Shown here one piece after another: positions 1-8,077 of a stretch of 64,000 bases of DNA. The position numbers were made by a program, and so were the translations under genes. The notes beneath the pieces are model-generated. The model was not told where the DNA came from. It did no database searches and saw only the letters and a program-made list of their open reading frames with translations. Every line of letters begins with the position of its first letter. Position 1 is the first letter of the stretch. The stretch is from Colwellia sp. (GTDB taxonomy: Bacteria; Pseudomonadota; Gammaproteobacteria; Enterobacterales; Alteromonadaceae), in NCBI GenBank assembly GCA_020630795.1, contig JAHDIK010000010.1:17609-81608 (forward strand). The letters run 5' to 3'.

Positions 1-617
1 AACGCTTCATCTACTTCTTCTTGAGGGATAAAAGCATTATATATTGGTGTTTTTACTACGGCTGGAGATACCGCATTAACACGAATATTGTGTTCGGCTA
101 ACTCCATTGCCATATGTTTAGTTAGCGCATGTAAACCGGCTTTAGCCATAGAATATGCAGAGGACGGAGTCGCTTTAATAGCTTGTTTAGCCCACATAGA
201 GCCAATGTGAACCATTGAGCCACCACCTGCGTTAACCATGATTTTGCTGACGGCTTGAGCAATGAAAAATGTCGCTCTGTTAATTGCTAAATACTGGTCA
301 TAATCGGTCAATTGATGCTCTAAAAAAGGTGTTGGCTTAAAGTACCCTGCGGCATTAACAAAATAGTGTATATCTCCAATGCTTGAGGCGATGGAATGCA
401 CCAAGTTATTTACATCTTCTTGCTTATATAAATCTGACTGAATCGTTATCAACTCACCAAATTCAGTAAGTGATTTTTTTGCTGAATCAAGTTTGTTTAA
501 AGAACGCCCTGTAATAATAACTTTTGTGCCAGATTTTAATAAATGTTCAGCAGTTGCTAAGCCAATACCGCTTGAACCGCCTACGATAAGAGCGACTTTT
601 TGAGTAGCTTTTTTCAT
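1..617 (-). CDS. SDR family oxidoreductase (3' end outside window)
   Basis: About 205 N-terminal residues of a classical short-chain dehydrogenase/reductase are present; the C-terminus lies beyond the left edge. Seen: the dinucleotide-binding Gly motif GGSSGIG near residues 13-19, the structural NAAG motif near residue 90, and the catalytic YSMAK (YxxxK) preceded by a serine-rich stretch. The ATG at 617 has an AGGT ribosome site just upstream. The family performs NAD(P)H-dependent carbonyl/alcohol interconversion in the cytoplasm; the substrate cannot be read from the sequence. The upstream intergenic DNA holds two copies of a 16-bp direct repeat, so the gene is probably regulated, possibly by the HxlR-type protein encoded at 2113-2436. 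Confidence 0.9.
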   Translation of the reverse strand, partial: MKKATQKVALIVGGSSGIGLATAEHLLKSGTKVIITGRSLNKLDSAKKSLTEFGELITIQSDLYKQEDVNNLVHSIASSIGDIHYFVNAAGYFKPTPFLEHQLTDYDQYLAINRATFFIAQAVSKIMVNAGGGSMVHIGSMWAKQAIKATPSSAYSMAKAGLHALTKHMAMELAEHNIRVNAVSPAVVKTPIYNAFIPQEEVDEA

Positions 618-683
618 GTTTTACCTCGTGTAATATCAAAAGAATGTGTGGATATTTAACGTGATAATTAGGTAAGAAAAAAC

Positions 684-718
684 TAGGTACAAATTGGTAG
701 TATAGGTACTTTTTGGTA
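684..718 (-). promoter_or_regulatory. Direct-repeat operator candidate upstream of SDR gene
   Basis: Two copies of TAGGTACwwwTTGGTA occur at 684-699 and 703-718, start to start 19 bp apart (just under two helical turns), in the gap between the SDR gene and the gene behind it. They read as TACCAAwwwGTACCTA toward the SDR gene. This looks like a paired binding site for a dimeric regulator. The nearby HxlR-like protein is the obvious candidate, but this is inference. Confidence 0.45.
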
Positions 719-766
719 CATCTTTTTGAAAATAAATAGAAAAATTATTGATAAATATTATGAGTG

Positions 767-1918
767 TTAGTTTGTCGCTTTTTCAAAAAGCGTAAGTAAA
801 TTAAGCTGGCTACTTTGTTTGTTATTAATATAAGACAAGGCTATTTTTTTAAAATCTATTTCGCTAAAGCGTTCTGGTTTTAGCACATTCTCGTAATGCA
901 TCGCATTTTCTTGCGTGATTAATGATAAATTAAAACTGTGAGTAATAGGTTGTTTATCTTCGTGGTGCTTAAAGTAATTCTCTTCGCTATGAATGATGAG
1001 CATGGCTATTGCACCCTTAACAAAATGTCCGCCAACACTAGCTGAAATTTTTCTATTTTTTATTTGCTCAATAGCGTTGTTTGTCCAATCAAATCCGCCG
1101 ATGAAAATGTCTTGTCCTGGTTTTCGGCCTAATATTTCAGACGCTTTCATAGCAGCTAATGCCATGGTGTCGGAGGCACTCCAAATCGTGTTTATATCAG
1201 GATTACGAGTTAACAAACGAATAGTGTGGTCGTAAGCCATTTTCTCTGACCATCCAGCGTGAACAATATTGGTAAGCGTTGCATTCTTTGTTCTACTTGC
1301 ATTAGTTAACCCTTTATTTCGTAAAAATGTTTCAGCGCTTGTTGTGCCACTAATACCTGCTATTACTCCTTTGTTTCCAGCAAGAGTTGCAGAGTTTAGT
1401 AAGTAATTAGCGAGATCATACCCAGCCTGCTGGTTACTAAACGATATTTCACCTATCCAATGAATATATTTTTCTCTAGGAGAGCCTATGAGGTCATGTT
1501 CATTGTCAGAAATAGTTTGTTCAAGAGTAATAACCTTGATTTGTTGTTTAGCTAGATAATCCATCATTGCTTTGGCATTGCCAGAGTAGTTACTTAGCAC
1601 AATGTAATCGATGGGGTGAGGAGATTTTTTGATAAATTGTTTAACTTTAGCGAACTGTGAAATTTTATTATTACTGTTGTGGATAACGGAATAATTAATA
1701 TTCAGTTGCTTGGCTGCTTCAGACGTTAATGCTTCTGTTTTTTGCCAGAACGGATCGCTTTCAACAGAAGGATTTACGAGTAAAACATTAACACGAGGTA
1801 CTTTGTTTAAAGTACCGTTGCGTGCTTGTGTAACAAAGGTTAAAAAGGTAATAGTGAACAAAACAAAAATTTGAATGAGTAAATTTTTGATTGAAGCGTT
1901 TTTGTACCCTAATTTCAT
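767..1918 (-). CDS. Periplasmic sugar-binding-like protein (type 1 PBP fold), orphan
   Basis: A 383-residue exported protein of the periplasmic binding protein type 1 family (ribose/LuxP/LacI-like). The N-terminus has a basic start and a hydrophobic segment (about residues 10-33), fitting a signal peptide. The first lobe starts with VNVLLVNPSVESDPFW, and the hinge/second-lobe segment around WSASDTMALAAMKASEILG and FIGGFDWT is typical of the family. The ATG at 1918 is preferred over the TTG at 1924; neither has a good ribosome site. No ABC permease or ATPase gene is adjacent, so it may be the sensing component of a membrane receptor rather than of a transporter. The ligand is unknown. Confidence 0.75.
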   Translation of the reverse strand: MKLGYKNASIKNLLIQIFVLFTITFLTFVTQARNGTLNKVPRVNVLLVNPSVESDPFWQKTEALTSEAAKQLNINYSVIHNSNNKISQFAKVKQFIKKSPHPIDYIVLSNYSGNAKAMMDYLAKQQIKVITLEQTISDNEHDLIGSPREKYIHWIGEISFSNQQAGYDLANYLLNSATLAGNKGVIAGISGTTSAETFLRNKGLTNASRTKNATLTNIVHAGWSEKMAYDHTIRLLTRNPDINTIWSASDTMALAAMKASEILGRKPGQDIFIGGFDWTNNAIEQIKNRKISASVGGHFVKGAIAMLIIHSEENYFKHHEDKQPITHSFNLSLITQENAMHYENVLKPERFSEIDFKKIALSYINNKQSSQLNLLTLFEKATN

Positions 1919-2112
1919 AATCAATAACTAGCTTGTTCATGAATACGTGTAACTAAAGTGTAGTACATATTTAGTCATGTTGATTAGAGCACTCAGTTTA
2001 ACGCTCTTCGACAAATCGAAAGAAAGTTTGTGCAGGCTCTGTCTAATATGAGATATGTTGTACTGACCGTCGTGTTTTAAATTGTTAAGGCCTTAGAGGT
2101 CATAGAGAAAAT

Positions 2113-2436
2113 ATGAAAAGAAAAATCGCTCCAATAGATTCAGCCCGAATGGTAGAAACCATATATGGATGCAAATGGTCATTAACGGTTTACCATTTAA
2201 TTTCAATGGGGATTAATCGCCCCGGTGAAATGGTAAGAAAAACAGAAGGGTTAACAACTAAAGTGCTCAACGTGTGTTTAAAGAAAAATACAGAGTTTGG
2301 CATTTTAGAACGTATTAGTTACAACGAAATTCCTCCTCGAGTAGAGTATGTTGTCACCCCATTTGGTGAACGATTTTTAAGAATACTTGAGGATTTAGAA
2401 CAATTGCAAAAAGATATCAATCAAGACTTAGCTTAA
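2113..2436 (+). CDS. HxlR-family winged-helix transcriptional regulator
   Basis: 107 residues, the normal length for HxlR/DUF24 one-domain regulators. The order of elements fits the family: a GCKWSLTVYHLI helix (family usually G-K-W-..-I-L), then a recognition region with LTTKVLNVCLKK, then the wing segment PPRVEYVVTPFGE, where the family has P-x-V-x-Y-x-L-T-x-x-G. HxlR proteins often answer to electrophiles or redox stress and control nearby oxidoreductase genes. Here the SDR gene with its repeated operator-like sequence is two genes away and on the opposite strand. It converges with the next gene, overlapping by 4 bp. Confidence 0.85.
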   Translation: MKRKIAPIDSARMVETIYGCKWSLTVYHLISMGINRPGEMVRKTEGLTTKVLNVCLKKNTEFGILERISYNEIPPRVEYVVTPFGERFLRILEDLEQLQKDINQDLA

Positions 2437-2735
2437 TTGTCGAAACGCTCATAAGCAGGCACATCAATGTATGTATCGTCACCTTTTTCAATCGCCGCTT
2501 TTAACGCAGATTTTCGTTTTTGGCGAGACTGAATTTTTTCACCGAATACAAATACGTGGGCTTTTTCCATCGTAGCTAATGCGTCTTCATGCGAAATGAG
2601 TCCGAGCATTTTACCTGCATGAATAAAGCCTTCGGTTCTATATTTCAGTTTGTCGTCTTTTTTATTGTGTTTAGACAGCCTAAAAACGGCTACAAGCTCG
2701 TTATAGCAGTGATTTAAGTATTCATCTTTATTCAT
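2433..2735 (-). CDS. Conserved-looking small protein of unknown function
   Basis: A 100-residue soluble protein when started at the ATG at 2735, which has a clear GGAG ribosome site 7-8 bases upstream. The open frame continues to 2909, but that upstream part overlaps the next small gene in another frame and is probably not translated as this protein. It contains an acidic/basic helical region, several hydrophobic helices and a basic patch (QSRQKRKSALKAA) near the C-terminus. I recognise no family. It likely forms an operon with the small gene at 2761-2931, with 25 bp between them. Confidence 0.65.
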   Translation of the reverse strand: MNKDEYLNHCYNELVAVFRLSKHNKKDDKLKYRTEGFIHAGKMLGLISHEDALATMEKAHVFVFGEKIQSRQKRKSALKAAIEKGDDTYIDVPAYERFDN

Positions 2736-2760
2736 ACTGTTCTCCATTTTAAATAAAGTA

Positions 2761-2931
2761 TTAGTCAATTTTTTTAATACTAACTTCAATATTTTTACTT
2801 GTTCCTGCAAACCACTTTTGTACGTAAATGCTCCCAATAACAGGCGGCATGCCGTCTTCAGGTATTTCCTTGTAGCGAATACTATTTTTGTTTTCTTTTT
2901 CGATTTCAAACTTAATTTTTTTATCAGACAT
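2761..2931 (-). CDS. Small 56-residue hypothetical protein
   Basis: ATG at 2931, TAA at 2761-2763. The product is lysine-rich at its start (MSDKKIKFEIEKENK) and has a central PEDGMPPVIGSIYVQKWF segment that looks like a folded beta-strand-rich domain. It sits directly upstream of the 2433-2735 gene on the same strand. The competing frame in this stretch is a weak N-terminal extension of that neighbour. The ribosome site (AGAG) is modest. It has no recognised family; the call rests on operon position and plausible composition. Confidence 0.5.
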   Translation of the reverse strand: MSDKKIKFEIEKENKNSIRYKEIPEDGMPPVIGSIYVQKWFAGTSKNIEVSIKKID

Positions 2932-3031
2932 ATTTAGGCTCTATCTATTCTTATGGGAATTATAGTTATACACAGATCGTAATAAAGAAAATCCATTACT
3001 ACAAAGGTATTTTTTATATGCAATACAGTGG

Positions 3032-3059
3032 TTGCGTTTATTTACAGCCTGTATATACT
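3032..3059 (+). promoter_or_regulatory. lexA promoter candidate
   Basis: TTGCGT at 3032-3037 and TATACT at 3054-3059, separated by 16 bp. The -10 hexamer lies inside the first SOS box, so LexA binding would block RNA polymerase directly. Predicted transcription start is near 3066. Confidence 0.5.
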
Positions 3060-3064
3060 GACAG
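3049..3064 (+). promoter_or_regulatory. SOS (LexA) box 1
   Basis: CTGTATATACTGACAG fits the gammaproteobacterial LexA operator CTG-N10-CAG exactly and shares the TATATA-like centre. It overlaps the -10 element of the lexA promoter. Confidence 0.9.
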
Positions 3065-3070
3065 TGAATG

Positions 3071-3086
3071 CTGTTGAAATAAACAG
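3071..3086 (+). promoter_or_regulatory. SOS (LexA) box 2
   Basis: CTGTTGAAATAAACAG is a second exact CTG-N10-CAG match, starting 22 bp after box 1 and so on nearly the same face of the helix, just before the lexA start codon. E. coli lexA also has two tandem boxes. Confidence 0.75.
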
Positions 3087-3107
3087 GTAACTGATTTAAG
3101 GATTAAA

Positions 3108-3722
3108 ATGCGGCCATTAACTCCCAGACAAGAACAAATATTTGGTTTAATTAAAGAAAAAATAGCTGAGACGGGTATGCCGCCGACTCGAGCTGAAATT
3201 GCTGAATTTTTCGGATTTAAGTCGGCGAATGCTGCGGAAGAGCATTTAAAGGCTCTTGCCAAGAAAGGTTATATTGAAATGTTACCCGGCACTTCTCGTG
3301 GTATACGCTTAACAGAAGAGTTTGTAGAGCAAGATGGTTTGCCTCTTATAGGGCGTGTTGCTGCGGGCGAGCCTATTCTTGCGCAAGAACATGTTGAAGA
3401 GCATTACAAAGTTGACGGCTCTTTATTTAAACCGGCGGCAGATTACTTACTTCGCGTAAACGGTGAAAGTATGAAAGATATCGGTATTCTTGACGGTGAT
3501 TTACTTGCCGTTCATCAAACAACCGATGTGCAAAATGGTCAGGTTATTGTTGCTCGTGTAGAAGAAGATGTAACAGTGAAACGTTTTAAGCGAGAAGGTA
3601 ACGTAGTTTATTTACATGCTGAAAACGAAGAATTTGCTCCTATTGTAGTGGATTTAACTAGCCAACATTTTAACGTAGAAGGAATTGCCGTTGGTGTAAT
3701 TCGTTCAGCGGACTGGATGTAA
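3108..3722 (+). CDS. lexA: LexA SOS-response repressor
   Basis: 204 residues, the usual length. Residues 1-65 are the winged-helix DNA-binding domain (start MRPLTPRQ, recognition region [15 protein letters not shown]). The self-cleavage site is Ala86-Gly87 in VAAGEP. The serine-lysine dyad is Ser121 (NGESM) and Lys158 (VTVKRF) in the S24 peptidase domain. The protein represses SOS genes until RecA-ssDNA triggers its autocleavage. Two SOS boxes just upstream indicate autoregulation. It is followed by its own terminator and is not in operon with the oxidase cluster. Confidence 0.98.
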   Translation: MRPLTPRQEQIFGLIKEKIAETGMPPTRAEIAEFFGFKSANAAEEHLKALAKKGYIEMLPGTSRGIRLTEEFVEQDGLPLIGRVAAGEPILAQEHVEEHYKVDGSLFKPAADYLLRVNGESMKDIGILDGDLLAVHQTTDVQNGQVIVARVEEDVTVKRFKREGNVVYLHAENEEFAPIVVDLTSQHFNVEGIAVGVIRSADWM

Positions 3723-3752
3723 ACAAATAATTAATTGTTTGTATTTTAATCA

Positions 3753-3790
3753 GGGTTTACGTTTGCTTGCAGACTTAAACCCTTATTTTT
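3753..3790 (+). terminator. Rho-independent terminator of lexA
   Basis: Hairpin arms GGGTTTA (3753-3759) and TAAACCC (3776-3782) with an additional inner GTTTGC/GCAGAC pairing, followed by TTATTTTT. Confidence 0.85.
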
Positions 3791-4050
3791 GATCACTTTA
3801 TAAGCTTTTATTACTCTTCTCTCCATTTTTAACGCTTAATCTCACCTTTCCTTCATACTTGTCTATAATTGATCGAAAAGTGAGCTAACTGTTTTTGTTC
3901 TAAAAAAATTTAATTGTACAAAAAATAATTAAGGCGAATAAAAGTTAGTCAATTTGTTTTTTCTATATATCACGCTGCCTACAGACATTATAGAGCTAAT
4001 ACTCCATTGTATTTATTGCGTTTTTTAAACTAAAAACTCTAATTTTAAAT

Positions 4051-4064
4051 TTGACCTAGATCAA
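4051..4064 (+). promoter_or_regulatory. FNR/ANR-like box upstream of coxB
   Basis: TTGACCTAGATCAA differs from the FNR consensus TTGAT-N4-ATCAA at one position. It is 4 bp upstream of the candidate -35 element, which would put its centre at about -45. It suggests oxygen-responsive control of the aa3 oxidase. Confidence 0.6.
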
Positions 4065-4067
4065 TAT

Positions 4068-4096
4068 TTGGGTAATTCTAGAATAGAAAGTATACA
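4068..4096 (+). promoter_or_regulatory. Candidate promoter of the cox operon
   Basis: TTGGGT (4068-4073) and TATACA (4091-4096) with a 17-bp spacer. An alternative -10, TAGAAT at 4079-4084, is also possible and would place the FNR-like box over the -35 region. Confidence 0.35.
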
Positions 4097-4245
4097 AAAA
4101 TTACAAGTAAGTCGAAGTTGAACATTCAATTCTCGCAACGCAAATAACAATAAAATAAATAGCAAAAAAAATACAAAAATTGTCTATTTTACATGCAGTG
4201 TTTTTGTCTTTTTTTGCGCTAATGAGGGGTGAAAGGAGATGTCGT

Positions 4246-5829
4246 GTGAAAAGACGTAACCTGAGTTGGCTGACACTAGGTGTTTTTCTTTCTAGTTCAG
4301 CATGGGCAGATATGCAATTAAATCTGACCAAAGGTGTAACGGAGATCAGTAGGGAGGTTTACGACCTTCATATGCTGGTTATGTACATTTGTACGGTAAT
4401 CGGTATTGTTGTATTTGGCGCCATGTTCTGGTCAATGGTTTTCCATCGAAAATCTAAAGGTGCTAAACCTGCAACGTTCCATGAAAGCACAAAAGTAGAA
4501 ATACTTTGGACTGCTATTCCAATTGTTATCTTAATCGCAATGGCCATTCCGGCAACAAAAACATTGATAGAAATGGAGAATAATGACAATTCAGATGTCA
4601 CCATTCAAATCACTGCATCTCAATGGAAATGGCATTACAAATACTTCGACCAAGATATTGAGTTTTATTCTGTTTTATCTACCCCCCGCGAACAATATGA
4701 AAATCAGCTGAACGACTCTTCTGAAAAAGGTGAAAATTACCTGCTTGAAGTAGACCGTCACTTAGTGATCCCAGCGAATAAAAAAGTACGATTTTTAATT
4801 ACTTCTGATGATGTAATTCATGCGTGGTGGGTTCCTGCTTTTGCGGTTAAACAAGATGCAAACCCTGGTTTTATTAACGAAGCTTGGACAAAGGTAGATA
4901 AGCCAGGCATATACCGAGGCCAATGTGCGGAGCTATGTGGTAAAGACCATGGCTTTATGCCGGTTGTGGTAGAAGTTAAATCTGAAGAAGATTATGCGAA
5001 ATGGATTGATGAACAAAATGCATTAAATGCTCAAGCTGCTGAAGCGGAAAAAGCATCATTGAACGCTTCAATGTCGATGGACGAGTTAATGACATTAGGT
5101 GAAACAACGTATGTTGCATATTGTGCCGCATGTCACCAAGTTTCTGGTCTGGGTTTACCACCGGCATTTCCTGCTCTTAAAGGTAGCCCAGTTGCGATGG
5201 GAGATGTTAATGAGCACATTTCAATCGTCTTTAACGGTAAGGCTGGAACCGGTATGCAAGGTTACGGAAAACAGCTTAGTTTGAAGCAAATAGCGGCAGT
5301 TGTAACGTATGAACGGAATGCTTGGGGCAATAGTACGGGTGATATGGTTCAGGCGTCTGACGTAAATGCCTCAACTGGAGGAGGCAATGGCGATACGGGT
5401 ACATCGATTGAGTCGGAAGTTGAAGCAGTGGCCGATAAGGTTGAACAAAAAACTGCTGAAATTGTTGCTGTGGTTGAAGAAAGTGCGCCTACCGAAGACT
5501 TAACCAAAGAATATTCCAAAGACGAACTCATGGAAATGGGTGAAAAAGTTTATTTGGCTTCATGTTCAGCCTGTCATCAACCAACAGGTGCTGGGTTACC
5601 TCCTGCATTTCCATCACTTAAAGGAAGTCCAATTGTAATGGGAGATGTTACAGCTCACATTGATATGGTCTTAAACGGCAGTGCGAAGAATCCAGCAATG
5701 GCTTCATTTAGCGGGCAATTAACTAAAACACAAATAGCAGCGGTAGTCACTTATGAGCGAAATGCTTGGGGTAATAATACCGGTGATGTTGTTCAACCAG
5801 CAGCGGTTGACGCTGTTAGTGCGAAATAG
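4246..5829 (+). CDS. coxB: Cytochrome c oxidase subunit II with two cytochrome c domains
   Basis: 527 residues from the GTG at 4246, chosen because AGGAG lies 7-8 bases upstream and a clean signal peptide ending in SSSAWA follows; the open frame itself begins at 4180. Two membrane helices (about residues 45-65 and 87-107) precede the periplasmic CuA domain, with ligands His192, Cys227, Cys231, His235 and Met238. Two class I cytochrome c domains follow, with heme motifs CAACH (293-297) and CSACH (440-444), joined by an acidic Ala/Val-rich linker. The second cytochrome domain looks like a tandem duplication of the first. The subunit takes electrons from cytochrome c and passes them to subunit I. 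It is the first gene of the cox operon, 11 bp before subunit I. Confidence 0.95.
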   Translation: MKRRNLSWLTLGVFLSSSAWADMQLNLTKGVTEISREVYDLHMLVMYICTVIGIVVFGAMFWSMVFHRKSKGAKPATFHESTKVEILWTAIPIVILIAMAIPATKTLIEMENNDNSDVTIQITASQWKWHYKYFDQDIEFYSVLSTPREQYENQLNDSSEKGENYLLEVDRHLVIPANKKVRFLITSDDVIHAWWVPAFAVKQDANPGFINEAWTKVDKPGIYRGQCAELCGKDHGFMPVVVEVKSEEDYAKWIDEQNALNAQAAEAEKASLNASMSMDELMTLGETTYVAYCAACHQVSGLGLPPAFPALKGSPVAMGDVNEHISIVFNGKAGTGMQGYGKQLSLKQIAAVVTYERNAWGNSTGDMVQASDVNASTGGGNGDTGTSIESEVEAVADKVEQKTAEIVAVVEESAPTEDLTKEYSKDELMEMGEKVYLASCSACHQPTGAGLPPAFPSLKGSPIVMGDVTAHIDMVLNGSAKNPAMASFSGQLTKTQIAAVVTYERNAWGNNTGDVVQPAAVDAVSAK

Positions 5830-5840
5830 GAGGAATTGTA

Positions 5841-7448
5841 ATGACAACAGATACGTTAACAGAACAACCGTCAGCCGATCACGATTCGCACGACGATCAT
5901 CATGATCATAAACCGACTGGAATTAAACGCTGGTTATACACCACTAACCATAAAGATATTGGTACCTTGTATTTATGGTTTTCGTTCATCATGCTGCTTA
6001 CAGGTGGCGCGTTGGCAATGGTTATTCGAGCAGAATTATTCCAGCCTGGTTTACAAATTGTTGAACCAGACTTTTTTAATCAGCTAACCACTGTACACGG
6101 TCTTATTATGGTGTTTGGGGCAATTATGCCCGCATTCACCGGGTTTGCTAACTGGATGTTACCGATGATGATCGGTGCTCCAGATATGGCATTACCAAGA
6201 ATGAATAACTGGAGCTTTTGGATTCTACCTTTTGCTTTTGCCATTCTATTAAGTTCATTTTTTATGGAATCAGGTGCGCCAAACTTTGGTTGGACTTTTT
6301 ACGCGCCACTTTCTACCACGTATTCAAATGGTAGTACGGCATTCTTTGTGTTTGCGGTTCACATCATGGGTATTTCATCAATTATGGGGGCAATTAATAT
6401 TGTTGTAACCATTATGAATATGAGAGCACCCGGCATGACATATATGAAAATGCCATTGTTTGTGTGGACGTTCTTCATCACTGCGTACTTACTTATAGCC
6501 GTAATGCCTGTGCTTGCTGGGGTGGTAACCATGTTGTTAACTGACACCTACTTCGGTACAAGCTTTTTTGACGCGGCAGGTGGTGGTGATCCGGTTATGT
6601 TCCAGCACATTTTCTGGTTCTTCGGACACCCTGAAGTTTACATTATGATTTTACCTGCGTTTGGTATTGTTTCTACTATCATTCCAGCGTTTGCACGCAA
6701 GAAGTTGTTTGGTTACGCGTCAATGGTTTACGCAACGTCTTCAATTGCCCTGTTGTCGTTTATTGTTTGGGCGCATCACATGTTTACAACAGGTATGCCG
6801 TTAGCTGGTGAACTGTTCTTTATGTACTGTACCATGCTAATCGCTGTGCCAACTGGCGTGAAGGTTTTCAACTGGGTAGCAACCATGTGGAGAGGTTCGT
6901 TGAGTTTTGAAACGCCTATGTTGTTCTCACTTGCCTTTGTGATCTTATTTACGATTGGTGGATTTTCAGGGTTGATGCTAGCGATGACTCCTGTTGATTT
7001 CCAATATCACGATACCTACTTTGTTGTGGCACATTTCCACTATGTATTGGTTACGGGCTCGTTATTTTCTATCTATGCTGGTGCGTATTACTGGTTACCA
7101 AAATGGACAGGAAATATGTACAGCGACTCGTTATCTAAGTGGCATTTTTGGTGTTCACTTATTTCAGTAAACTTGCTGTTCTTCCCTATGCACTTTTTAG
7201 GATTAGCGGGTATGCCAAGACGAATTCCAGATTATGCGCTGCAATTTGCAGACTTTAACAAATGGGTAAGTATTGGTGGCTTTGCGTTTGGTTTATCTCA
7301 ACTTATTTTCTTAGCGGTAGTCATCAAATGTATTAAGGGTGGAGAAAAAGCAGAGGCTAAACCTTGGGATGGAGCGGAAGGCTTGGAGTGGACTGTAGCA
7401 AGTCCAGCGCCATACCACACGTTTTCAACGCCGCCTAAAGTAGATTAG
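5841..7448 (+). CDS. ctaD: Cytochrome c oxidase subunit I (aa3 type)
   Basis: 535 residues and about 12 membrane helices. A histidine-rich N-terminus (residues 14-23) precedes the core. Heme a ligands are His86 and His400, the heme a3 ligand is His398, and the CuB ligands are His263, His312 and His313. The His263-Tyr267 cross-link motif is in GHPEVY, whose Glu marks a type A1 proton-pumping enzyme. It reduces O2 to water at the inner membrane. AGGAGG-like spacing after coxB and a 1-base stop/start overlap with the next gene indicate one transcript. Confidence 0.98.
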   Translation: MTTDTLTEQPSADHDSHDDHHDHKPTGIKRWLYTTNHKDIGTLYLWFSFIMLLTGGALAMVIRAELFQPGLQIVEPDFFNQLTTVHGLIMVFGAIMPAFTGFANWMLPMMIGAPDMALPRMNNWSFWILPFAFAILLSSFFMESGAPNFGWTFYAPLSTTYSNGSTAFFVFAVHIMGISSIMGAINIVVTIMNMRAPGMTYMKMPLFVWTFFITAYLLIAVMPVLAGVVTMLLTDTYFGTSFFDAAGGGDPVMFQHIFWFFGHPEVYIMILPAFGIVSTIIPAFARKKLFGYASMVYATSSIALLSFIVWAHHMFTTGMPLAGELFFMYCTMLIAVPTGVKVFNWVATMWRGSLSFETPMLFSLAFVILFTIGGFSGLMLAMTPVDFQYHDTYFVVAHFHYVLVTGSLFSIYAGAYYWLPKWTGNMYSDSLSKWHFWCSLISVNLLFFPMHFLGLAGMPRRIPDYALQFADFNKWVSIGGFAFGLSQLIFLAVVIKCIKGGEKAEAKPWDGAEGLEWTVASPAPYHTFSTPPKVD

Positions 7449-8038
7449 TGAGCAATATGAATAAAGGTAATAACGTGCAAAATAACGAAACCCAAGAGCA
7501 GCCCAGTAATGCGCAAAAAAACAAAAAGGTACTGTCAAAACTTGTACTGATTGTGTTTGGTATGTTCGGTTTTGGTTTCGCGTTAGTGCCTTTATACGAT
7601 GTGTTTTGTGACATTACAGGGCTAAACGGTAAAACCAACGAATCAGCTGCTAGTTATTCTGCTAGGAGCGTTGATGAAACACGTACCGTGAATGTGCAAT
7701 TTATCAGTAGAACAGCGCAAGGAATCCCATGGAAATTTGAACCCATGGAAAGGGAAATTACTGTTCATCCTGGTGAAACAAAGTTTGTGAAATTTTACGC
7801 TAAAAATGAGTCAACCCAAGATATTGTCGGACAAGCCGTACCGTCTGTGTCGCCTGGTTTAGCGGCTGCTTACTTTCAAAAAATAGAATGTTTTTGTTTT
7901 AATCAGCAACCACTAAAAGGCAAAGAAGAAGTAGAAATGGGACTACAATTTTATGTAGATCCTGAATTGCCTGAAGATATATCAACGCTAACGTTGTCGT
8001 ACACCTTGTACGATATTACAGGAAAGGTCGACTCCTAA
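7448..8038 (+). CDS. ctaG: Cytochrome c oxidase assembly protein CtaG (Cox11 family)
   Basis: 196 residues from the GTG at 7448, or 193 from the ATG at 7457. One membrane anchor (about residues 30-50) ends in VPLYDVFCDITGLNGKT, the typical Cox11 entry to the periplasmic domain. The copper-binding CFCF motif is present in IECFCFNQQPL. The family delivers copper to the CuB site of subunit I. It lies between subunits I and III, its usual place. Confidence 0.95.
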   Translation: MSNMNKGNNVQNNETQEQPSNAQKNKKVLSKLVLIVFGMFGFGFALVPLYDVFCDITGLNGKTNESAASYSARSVDETRTVNVQFISRTAQGIPWKFEPMEREITVHPGETKFVKFYAKNESTQDIVGQAVPSVSPGLAAAYFQKIECFCFNQQPLKGKEEVEMGLQFYVDPELPEDISTLTLSYTLYDITGKVDS

Positions 8039-8077
8039 GTAAAAATTGCGCTAAGCGCAAAAATGAGGGGAATTTTA

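Larger units (their letters stand above)
3791..4245 (+). other. Long intergenic leader of the cytochrome oxidase operon
   Basis: About 455 bp of AT-rich DNA between the lexA terminator and the coxB start. I see no convincing gene in it. It holds the FNR-like box at 4051-4064, a promoter candidate at 4068-4096, and the AAGGAG ribosome site in front of the GTG start at 4246. Confidence 0.7.

Noticed and set aside
993-1235. Open frame on the plus strand inside the periplasmic binding protein gene
   Set aside because: Antisense shadow of a well-supported gene, with no ribosome site or recognisable product. Many similar shadows were ignored.
2736-2909. Extended N-terminus of the 2433-2735 gene
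   Set aside because: The extension overlaps the separate 56-residue ORF in another frame, while GGAG supports the start at 2735.
4180-4245. TTG start at 4180 for oxidase subunit II
   Set aside because: It has no ribosome site and would put a non-signal segment before the clean signal peptide that begins at the GTG at 4246.
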